This document shows, piece after piece, positions 6,397-11,456 of a DNA stretch of 11,456 bases. Each line of letters begins with the position of its first letter. Within the stretch, counting starts at the first letter, position 1. Made by a program: the position numbers and the translations under genes. This DNA is from an uncultured Oscillibacter sp. (GTDB taxonomy: Bacteria > Bacillota > Clostridia > Oscillospirales > Oscillospiraceae): assembly GCA_937884915.1 (NCBI GenBank), contig CALAAN010000009.1, forward strand, positions 1 through 11,456, read 5' to 3'. Below the pieces are notes generated by a model, which searched no databases, was not told where the DNA came from, and saw only the letters and a program-made list of their open reading frames with translations.

Positions 6397-7128
6397 ATGA
6401 GCCTGCTGCAAAAGATGTTCGGCAAGCGCCCAAAGCGCACGCACCCATACTGTGCCGCGCTGATTGCGGCTGCCGGAAGCTCCACGCGCTACGGCGGGGA
6501 GAATAAGCTGCTGCAACCCCTTGACGGCATTCCCGTGCTCGTGCGCACACTGCTCACGATCGACCGCGTGGATGGCATCGACGAGATCGTCATCGCCGCG
6601 CGGGAGGACGAGCTGCTGCCCTATGCCGAGCTCTGCAAGACCTTCGGCCTCCAAAAGCCTGTGAAGGTCATCGTCGGCGGCGCAACGCGAACAGAGTCTG
6701 TGCTGCGCGCGGCGCTCGAGGCCTCACCCGAAACAGAATTTTTCGCTGTGCAGGACGGCGCGCGTCCGCTTGTCACTGTCAAGCTCATCGATGAAGTCCT
6801 CGACGCGGCGCGAATCTACCTCGCCGCCGCGCCCGCCATTCCGGTGCGCGACACCATCAAGGTCGCGCACAACGATATCGTCGAGCGCACGCCCGACCGC
6901 AGCACGCTTTTTGCCGTGCAGACGCCGCAGGTCTTCGCCGCCGATCTTCTGAAGGCGGCGCTCCAGTCCGCGATTGCGGACGGCGCGAGCATCACGGACG
7001 ATTGCTCTGCTGTGGAGCGGATGGGCAAGGAAGTTCACTTGACAGCCGGCAGCGAGGAAAACGTCAAGATCACCACGCCGGTCGACCTTGCGATCGCAGA
7101 AGCCATTTTACAGCGCAGAGGGGAATGA
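6397..7128 (+). CDS. ispD: 2-C-methyl-D-erythritol 4-phosphate cytidylyltransferase
   Basis: Joins CTP and MEP to give CDP-ME, the third step of the MEP isoprenoid pathway, in the cytoplasm. 243 residues, slightly long. Seen: the nucleotide-binding loop AAAGSSTRYGGENK with Arg31 and Lys37, GGATRTESVLRA (94-105), VQDGARPLV with Asp120, the RSTLFAVQTPQVF segment (168-180), TDDCSAVE (200-207), and the MEP-binding KITTPVDLA with Lys224. About 18 extra basic residues precede the conserved N-terminus. The ATG at 6397 has AAAGGAG (6378-6384) 12 bases upstream inside the end of carD, so coupling to carD translation is likely. ispF follows after 43 bases that include a hairpin. Confidence 0.96.
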   Translation: MSLLQKMFGKRPKRTHPYCAALIAAAGSSTRYGGENKLLQPLDGIPVLVRTLLTIDRVDGIDEIVIAAREDELLPYAELCKTFGLQKPVKVIVGGATRTESVLRAALEASPETEFFAVQDGARPLVTVKLIDEVLDAARIYLAAAPAIPVRDTIKVAHNDIVERTPDRSTLFAVQTPQVFAADLLKAALQSAIADGASITDDCSAVERMGKEVHLTAGSEENVKITTPVDLAIAEAILQRRGE

Positions 7129-7150
7129 GCCTTTCCCCTCTGCCTTTTCT
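7116..7150 (+). terminator. Terminator-like hairpin between ispD and ispF
   Basis: A perfect 10-bp stem (7116-7125 with 7133-7142) has a 7-base loop that contains the ispD stop codon, and is followed by CCTTTTCTT. The T run is short and interrupted, so it is a weak terminator at best. It could lower ispF expression relative to ispD or mark an RNA processing site. No promoter for ispF is evident downstream, so readthrough must occur if ispF has no other source of transcript. Confidence 0.55.
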
Positions 7151-7171
7151 TGAAGAAAGGACCTAAGTTTC

Positions 7172-7660
7172 ATGACAAATTTACGCATCGGGCACGGCTA
7201 CGACGTGCACCGCCTGACCGAAGGCCGCGCGCTCATTTTAGGCGGCGCGACGATTCCATACGAAAAGGGCCTGCTCGGCCATTCGGACGCCGACGTGCTG
7301 ACCCACGCCGTGATGGATGCGCTGCTCGGCGCGGCGGCGCTCGGCGACATCGGCAAGCTCTTTCCCGACTCTGCCGACGAGTTCGCGGGCATCTCGAGCC
7401 TTGAACTTCTGCGGCGGGTGAAGCTGCACCTCGCCGCCGCGGGGTACGACGTCGTCAATATCGACGCGACGATTCTGGCGCAGGCGCCCAAGCTCGCGCC
7501 GTACCGCGAGCAGATGCGCGCGAACATCGCGCGCGAGCTCCAGATCGACGTCTCGTGCGTCAGCGTGAAGGCGACGACCGAGGAACACCTCGGCTTCACC
7601 GGCAGCGGCGAGGGGATGGCCGCCCACGCCATCGCGCTGCTTGAGCGCGCGGACAACTGA
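7172..7660 (+). CDS. ispF: 2-C-methyl-D-erythritol 2,4-cyclodiphosphate synthase
   Basis: Cyclises CDP-ME 2-phosphate to MEcPP with release of CMP, the fifth step of the MEP pathway. The 162-residue length is typical of this trimeric zinc enzyme. Seen: GHGYDVHRL near the N-terminus with the metal-binding Asp and His, LLGHSDADVLTHAVMDALLGA with the third metal ligand His, LGDIGKLFPD, and the C-terminal signature VSVKATTEEHLGFTGSGEGMAAHA. The ATG at 7172 follows AGAAAGGA (7154-7161) by 10 bases. It is the last gene of the carD unit; a probable terminator follows. The pathway partner ispE (CDP-ME kinase) is not in the window. Confidence 0.97.
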   Translation: MTNLRIGHGYDVHRLTEGRALILGGATIPYEKGLLGHSDADVLTHAVMDALLGAAALGDIGKLFPDSADEFAGISSLELLRRVKLHLAAAGYDVVNIDATILAQAPKLAPYREQMRANIARELQIDVSCVSVKATTEEHLGFTGSGEGMAAHAIALLERADN

Positions 7661-7674
7661 ATCAAAACCGCTTC

Positions 7675-7708
7675 GGACGGACGCTTTTTGTGAGCGCCCG
7701 TCCCTTTT
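7675..7708 (+). terminator. Probable intrinsic terminator after ispF
   Basis: GGACGG (7675-7680) pairs with CCGTCC (7698-7703) and CGCT (7682-7685) with AGCG (7693-7696), with one A-C mismatch and a T-rich 7-base loop. CTTTT follows. The stem is GC-rich and stable, but the T run is short, so termination may be partial. Confidence 0.65.
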
Positions 7709-7760
7709 CGCCCGCACACTGCCGCCGCGCACGCATATCATGCGGTGAGGGGGAATCGGT

Positions 7761-8012
7761 ATGGACTATTATCTCTTTGCCGCACGCTCGGTCACCCATG
7801 CCCAGCGCATGGCGCGCCTTTTGAGCGACGCGGGCATCTCTTCTAAAATCCGCCGCGCGGGCGCTGCGGTCACCGAGCGCGGCTGTGGCTATACGCTGGA
7901 AATCCCGCGCCGTCACGCATCGCGCGCCATGCAGGCCTGCCGCGTGAGCGGTGTGCTGCCGGTCAAGGTGCTGCTCGTCTCGGATGACAGGATGCAAGAG
8001 GTGGCGCTATGA
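7761..8012 (+). CDS. DUF3343 domain-containing protein (putative Se/S carrier-like)
   Basis: A small protein of 83 residues that starts YYLFAARSVTHAQRMARLLSDAGI, the pattern of DUF3343 proteins, which recognise an alpha-beta fold of about 75-90 residues. The family's characteristic cysteine-glycine is Cys42 in ERGCGYTLEI. The family has been described as a putative selenium or sulfur carrier because its genes often sit beside cysteine desulfurase-like and selenium-related genes; the biochemical role is not settled. Here it overlaps by 4 bases (ATGA) an EF2568-type aminotransferase, the expected partner. The ATG follows a GAGGGGG stretch (7747-7753). No clear promoter is seen in the 100 bases upstream, so it may depend on readthrough from ispF. 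Assignment is by pattern and context, so function remains inference. Confidence 0.75.
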   Translation: MDYYLFAARSVTHAQRMARLLSDAGISSKIRRAGAAVTERGCGYTLEIPRRHASRAMQACRVSGVLPVKVLLVSDDRMQEVAL

Positions 8013-9142
8013 TCTATCTCGACAGCGCCGCCACGACGTTTCAAAAGCCCGCTGCGGTGCAGCGGGCCGTCGTGCAGGCGATGCGCACGATGAGCTCGCC
8101 TGGGCGGGGCGGCTACGCCGCGGCGCAGCAGGCCGACGAGCTGCTGTTCCGCTGCCGCAGCGCGGTGGCGGAGCTCTTCTCCGTGCCGTCGGGCGAGCAG
8201 GTCGTCTTCACGATGAACGCGACGCACGGGCTGAATATCGCTATCAAGAGCCTTGTCCGCCCGGGCGGGCGAGTCGTCGTCTCGGGCTATGAGCACAACG
8301 CCGTCACGCGGCCGCTGCATGCGCTGGGCGCGGAGGTCATCGTCGCCGCCGCGCCGCTTTTTTCGCCGCAGGAGACGCTTGCGGCCTTCGAGCGCGCGCT
8401 TGCGCACGAGCCGGACGCCGTCATCTGCACGCATGTGTCCAACGTGTTCGGCGATATTTTGCCGATTGAGCGCATCGCGCAGCTCTGCCGCGGCGCAAAC
8501 GTGCCGCTCATCATCGACGCTTCGCAGTCCGCAGGCTCGCTGCCGCTCGACTTTTCCACGCTCGCGCCCGCGTTTCTTGCCATGCCCGGACACAAGGGGC
8601 TCTACGGCCCGCAGGGGACGGGGCTGCTTCTATGCGGCAGCGACGCGCTCCCGCTCATTGAGGGCGGCACGGGCAGCGAATCGCTGTGCCAGAGCATGCC
8701 GGACTTTCTTCCCGACCGGTTGGAAGCCGGCACGCACAATGTCCCCGGCATCGCAGGGCTTGAGGCGGGCATCGCCTTTGTGCGCGCGCAGCGTCCCGAG
8801 CGCATTCTGCACCACAGCCGCGCGCTCATCCGACGGGCAGGGGAGGGGCTAAGCAAAATTCCGAACGTGCATGGATACCTCTCGCCGGATGCAGCCTTGC
8901 AGGCGGGAGTTTTATCGTTCACCGTGGACGGACTTTCGCCCGAAGAGGCCGCCGAAGCGCTCGCCGCACGCGGTATCGCGCTGCGCGCGGGGCTGCACTG
9001 TGCGCCGTTCGCGCACAAAACGGCGGGTACTTTACCCGACGGAACGGTGCGGCTGAGCGTTTCCGCCTTTCATCGCGAAAGCGAGATCGACTCGTTTCTT
9101 TCCTCTCTGCGCGTGATCGCGGCGGGTCAGGCAAAAAACTGA
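8009..9142 (+). CDS. Class V aminotransferase, EF2568-type cysteine desulfurase-like protein
   Basis: A 377-residue PLP enzyme of the NifS/SufS fold. Seen: the N-terminal YLDSAATTFQKP motif, SGYEHNAVTRPL with His96 that stacks on PLP, the PLP aspartate in IIDASQSAG (Asp170), the Schiff-base lysine in MPGHKGLYGPQGTG (Lys196), and the C-terminal RAGLHCAPFAH with Cys331 as the likely persulfide cysteine, then GTVRLS with Arg348. This combination fits the TIGR01977 (EF2568) group of cysteine desulfurase-family proteins rather than IscS or SufS, and no IscU or Suf genes are adjacent. The product may deliver sulfur or selenium, perhaps to the overlapping DUF3343 partner. The true substrate (cysteine, selenocysteine or other) is unproven. 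The start overlaps the DUF3343 stop, implying coupled translation. Confidence 0.88.
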   Translation: MIYLDSAATTFQKPAAVQRAVVQAMRTMSSPGRGGYAAAQQADELLFRCRSAVAELFSVPSGEQVVFTMNATHGLNIAIKSLVRPGGRVVVSGYEHNAVTRPLHALGAEVIVAAAPLFSPQETLAAFERALAHEPDAVICTHVSNVFGDILPIERIAQLCRGANVPLIIDASQSAGSLPLDFSTLAPAFLAMPGHKGLYGPQGTGLLLCGSDALPLIEGGTGSESLCQSMPDFLPDRLEAGTHNVPGIAGLEAGIAFVRAQRPERILHHSRALIRRAGEGLSKIPNVHGYLSPDAALQAGVLSFTVDGLSPEEAAEALAARGIALRAGLHCAPFAHKTAGTLPDGTVRLSVSAFHRESEIDSFLSSLRVIAAGQAKN

Positions 9143-9171
9143 GATTTCATAGAAAATTCATCGCTCTACCG

Positions 9172-9200
9172 TTGCAATTTGGAGTGTTTCATATTAGAAT
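9172..9200 (+). promoter_or_regulatory. Promoter of the cdaA-cdaR-rseC unit
   Basis: TTGCAA (9172-9177), a 17-base spacer and TAGAAT (9195-9200) lie in the 91-base gap after the aminotransferase gene. No terminator is visible between that gene and this promoter, so some readthrough into cdaA is possible. Confidence 0.7.
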
Positions 9201-9203
9201 ATG
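9190..9203 (+). promoter_or_regulatory. Perfect palindrome covering the cdaA -10 element
   Basis: CATATT, AG, AATATG is an exact inverted repeat of 14 bases that includes the whole -10 hexamer TAGAAT. A regulator bound here would block RNA polymerase. It does not match an operator consensus that I know, and short AT-rich palindromes can occur by chance. Confidence 0.35.
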
Positions 9204-9233
9204 TAATAACTATTGCTTAAGGGGAGCGTGCCT

Positions 9234-10121
9234 ATGGAATTTGTCATGCCCATCCTGGAAGGCGCGTGGCGCTATGTGCTCACGCTCAGGATCTCGGACT
9301 ATCTTGATATCGCGCTGATGGCGTATGCGATCTATTGGCTTTTGAAGCTCGTCGGCACGTCGAAGGTCGAAAGCGTCGGCAAGGTGATCCTGCTGTTCCT
9401 GCTGGCGCTGATGCTCTCGGACGCATTTTCGCTCAACGGGATCTACTTCCTTTTGAGCCACATTCTCTCGCTCGGCGCGCTGGCGCTCATCGTACTCTTC
9501 CAGCCTGAGATCCGCCGCCTCATCGACCAGCTCGGCTCGAGCCGCTGGCGCTCGTTCAACCCCTTCGCGCGCACGCAGCAGGTCTCGGCCATTGAAAACG
9601 CCATCGCGCAGACGGTGCTCGCCTGCACGGAAATGTCCAAAACGCGCACAGGCGTTCTCATCGTCTTCGAGCGCGAGATGGCGCTGGACGACATCGCCCG
9701 CACGGGCACGATCGTCGACGCGCGCGTGAGCAGCGAGCTTCTCAAAAATATCTTCTTCGTCAAGGCGGCCATGCACGACGGCGCGGTCATCATGCGCGAC
9801 GGACGGCTGCTCGCGGGCGGCTGTATGCTGCCGCTCTCGAAAAACGTGAACCTGAGCCGCGACCTTGGCATGCGCCACCGCGCGGGTATCGGCATGAGCG
9901 AGAATTCCGACGCGGTCGTCGTCATCGTCTCGGAGGAGACGGGAACGATCTCCGTCGCCATCGGCGGCCTCTTAAAGCGCCACCTGATGCCGGAAACGCT
10001 TGAAAAGCTGCTGATGAACGAGCTCATCCCGCAGGAGCCCGCCGAACAGGACGACAAGCTCCACGTGCGGCTTTTGAAGCTCCTCAGCGCCGGAAAGGGG
10101 GACAAGGACGATGAAAAGTAA
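9234..10121 (+). CDS. cdaA: Diadenylate cyclase CdaA (c-di-AMP synthase)
   Basis: Condenses two ATP into cyclic di-AMP, the second messenger that controls potassium and osmolyte uptake and cell wall balance in Firmicutes. 295 residues, slightly longer than the Bacillus CdaA. Seen: three hydrophobic helices in the N-terminal part (about 22-40, 49-62 and 72-90), then the DAC domain with the catalytic DGA motif (HDGAVIM, 182-184) and the RHR motif (MRHRAGIGMSE, 214-216), and the VSEETGTIS segment. The ATG at 9234 is chosen over an in-frame TTG at 9213 because AAGGGGAG (9219-9226) lies 7 bases before it. The end overlaps cdaR by 11 bases. The membrane location is family knowledge supported by the hydrophobic segments. 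Confidence 0.96.
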   Translation: MEFVMPILEGAWRYVLTLRISDYLDIALMAYAIYWLLKLVGTSKVESVGKVILLFLLALMLSDAFSLNGIYFLLSHILSLGALALIVLFQPEIRRLIDQLGSSRWRSFNPFARTQQVSAIENAIAQTVLACTEMSKTRTGVLIVFEREMALDDIARTGTIVDARVSSELLKNIFFVKAAMHDGAVIMRDGRLLAGGCMLPLSKNVNLSRDLGMRHRAGIGMSENSDAVVVIVSEETGTISVAIGGLLKRHLMPETLEKLLMNELIPQEPAEQDDKLHVRLLKLLSAGKGDKDDEK

Positions 10122-11331
10122 GCGCCGCAAAATTTTCTACGTCGCGCTGTCCATCCTCATCGCGGGGACGATCTGGTTCTACGTGAACAACAAGGAATCC
10201 GTGACCGTGTACGTCCACGACGTGCCGATCGAATTTCTCAACGAGGACACGTCGCTTGCCGACAAGGGCCTCATGCGCATCAGCGGGGACGAGGACATCA
10301 CCGTCGACTTAAAGCTCCAGATGCCGCGCAACGTCGTCTACGACTTTGACACGAGTGAGCTGCGGCTTGTGAGCGATCTTTCGACCATCACCTACGCGGG
10401 CAAGCAGTCCGTCAGCTATACGATCCTGTACCCCTCGAAGGTCTCGTCGAGCAGCGTGAAGGTCGAATCGCCGACCATCCGCACCGTTCAGATCGAAATC
10501 GGCGAGCTCAACAAAAAGGATGTCGAGATCCGCTGCAAGGTTGTCGGCAACGTGGCCGAGGGCTACATCGCCGGCAGCATTGAGATGCTTCCCGAAACGC
10601 TCGAGGTGCGCGGCCAGCAGTCCGACATCATGCAGATCAGCTACGCGCAGGTCACGCTGGACATTGAAAATGCCTCTTCTACGGTTGTGGAGCTTCTGGG
10701 CTACGAGCTCTATGACTTCAACGACCAGCTCATTGAAAGCAAGAACATCCATCCCATGAGCGAAAACGTGCAGGTGACGATGCCGGTGCTCAAGGTGAAG
10801 GACGTGCCGCTGACCGTCAACTTTATCGAATCCGCGGGCTCGCGGCTTGAAAATTACACCTATACGCTCAGCCACACCAGCATCACCCTCTCGGGTGACG
10901 CAACGCAGATGGCGGGCATCAGCGAAATTTCGCTCGGCACGCTCGCGCTTGAGGACGTGAACGGGTCGGAAACACTGACCTATGATATTCCCATTCCCGA
11001 CGGAGTGAACAACTTAAGCGGGATCACGAGCGCCACGCTCACGATCAGCAGCGGCGACATCGGCACGAAAGAAGTCGAGGCCACTCACTTCAGCTACGAG
11101 AATTTCTCGGGCGACCACACTGTCACCATCGTGACCTCATCACTGCCTGTCACGCTGCGGGGTTCTGCGAGCGACCTTGAGGCCATCTACGGCAGCGAGG
11201 TCCATGTCATCGCAGACCTCAGCGACATCGCCGCCGACAGCGGCACCTACACCGTGCCCGCCCGCATCGAGGTGAGCGGCTACGACGTGGGCGCGGTCGG
11301 CTCTTACGAGGTCACCGTTCACATCAGCTAA
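10111..11331 (+). CDS. cdaR: YbbR-domain protein, CdaA regulator CdaR
   Basis: An extracytoplasmic protein anchored by one N-terminal membrane helix (about residues 8-24, after the basic start MKSKRRK), followed by about four YbbR-like beta domains (roughly 30-115, 130-222, 228-318, 325-406). In Firmicutes, CdaR binds CdaA at the membrane and tunes c-di-AMP synthesis. The 406-residue length fits a typical CdaR. The ATG at 10111 overlaps the last 11 bases of cdaA, suggesting coupled translation. In the usual order, glmM follows cdaR; here the next gene is an rseC-like gene 22 bases downstream, so glmM is elsewhere or lost from this locus. Domain borders are estimates by eye. Confidence 0.9.
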   Translation: MKSKRRKIFYVALSILIAGTIWFYVNNKESVTVYVHDVPIEFLNEDTSLADKGLMRISGDEDITVDLKLQMPRNVVYDFDTSELRLVSDLSTITYAGKQSVSYTILYPSKVSSSSVKVESPTIRTVQIEIGELNKKDVEIRCKVVGNVAEGYIAGSIEMLPETLEVRGQQSDIMQISYAQVTLDIENASSTVVELLGYELYDFNDQLIESKNIHPMSENVQVTMPVLKVKDVPLTVNFIESAGSRLENYTYTLSHTSITLSGDATQMAGISEISLGTLALEDVNGSETLTYDIPIPDGVNNLSGITSATLTISSGDIGTKEVEATHFSYENFSGDHTVTIVTSSLPVTLRGSASDLEAIYGSEVHVIADLSDIAADSGTYTVPARIEVSGYDVGAVGSYEVTVHIS

Positions 11332-11353
11332 ACAAATCACAAAAGGAGACAGC

Positions 11354-11456
11354 ATGACTCAAATCGCAACAGTAGAAAAAATTCTTCCCGGTGGCATGGC
11401 GGAAATTTCCGTCCCGCGCAAGTCTGCCTGCGGCCACGACTGCGAGGAGTGCGCGG
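11354..11456 (+). CDS. RseC/MucC-like SoxR-reducing system protein (3' partial)
   Basis: Only the first 34 residues are in the window. They begin MTQIATVEKILPGGMAEISV and continue into a cysteine cluster CGHDCEEC (Cys26, Cys30, Cys33), the N-terminal pattern of RseC/MucC family proteins. Members have two membrane helices further on, not visible here, and are linked to electron transfer through Rnf/Rsx complexes and reduction of SoxR in proteobacteria; the role in Clostridia is not established. The ATG follows AAGGAG (11343-11348) by 5 bases and starts 22 bases after cdaR with no terminator between them, so it is probably in the same operon. Confidence 0.8.
   Translation, partial: MTQIATVEKILPGGMAEISVPRKSACGHDCEECA

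Noticed and set aside
7732..7744. CGCAT-ATC-ATGCG inverted repeat before the DUF3343 gene
   Set aside because: A 5-bp stem with a 3-base loop is too short to support a call in GC-rich DNA, and no -35 element accompanies the TATCAT within it.
8009..8852. Several long frames overlapping the aminotransferase gene on both strands
   Set aside because: They are Arg/Ser/Ala-rich frame shadows with no family pattern; the aminotransferase frame carries all the PLP motifs.
9213..9233. Upstream TTG start for cdaA
   Set aside because: The Shine-Dalgarno AAGGGGAG lies after this TTG and at the right distance from the ATG at 9234, so the TTG is inside the leader.

Overview
The window is chromosomal DNA of a high-GC member of the Clostridia. 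Three things point to an anaerobic gut butyrate producer of the Oscillospirales type: an IspH enzyme fused to ribosomal protein S1, a butyryl-CoA:acetate-type CoA-transferase, and a cdaA-ybbR pair next to an RseC-like gene. The genus cannot be named from the sequence alone. All genes lie on the + strand and are tightly packed. I see no tRNA, rRNA, insertion sequence, phage gene or CRISPR array.

Layout: (1) 1-4179 is a housekeeping operon: the 3' end of a HI0933-type flavoprotein gene, cmk (CMP kinase), plsC (acyltransferase) and the ispH-S1 fusion, closed by a strong intrinsic terminator. cmk/plsC and plsC/ispH overlap by 4 bases each. (2) 4214-5707 is a single-gene unit with its own extended -10 promoter and terminator, encoding a CoA-transferase of butyrate fermentation. 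(3) 5737-7708 is carD-ispD-ispF, a CarD-type RNA polymerase-binding regulator followed by two enzymes of the MEP isoprenoid pathway. It has a good sigma-A promoter, a structured leader, a hairpin between ispD and ispF, and a probable terminator. (4) 7761-9142 holds a DUF3343 protein overlapping a class V aminotransferase of the EF2568 cysteine-desulfurase-like type, probably a small sulfur or selenium handling pair. (5) 9172 to the window end is cdaA (c-di-AMP synthase), cdaR (YbbR-domain regulator of CdaA) and the start of an rseC-like gene, with a promoter whose -10 lies inside a perfect palindrome.

How the genes fit together: ispD, ispF and ispH supply three steps of the MEP pathway but sit in two transcription units, one tied to translation and membrane lipid genes (S1, plsC, cmk) and the other to the transcription regulator CarD. 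The CoA-transferase unit is metabolic and may be redox controlled.

None of the genes looks like a previously undescribed system. The most interesting signals are regulatory: a 25% GC promoter-like island inside the ispH coding region plus a preserved ribosome-binding site and ATG at the IspH/S1 junction, which together suggest that S1 can also be made alone; a Rex-like half-site on the CoA-transferase promoter; dyads on the carD and cdaA promoters; and the DUF3343/aminotransferase pair, whose function is unsettled.
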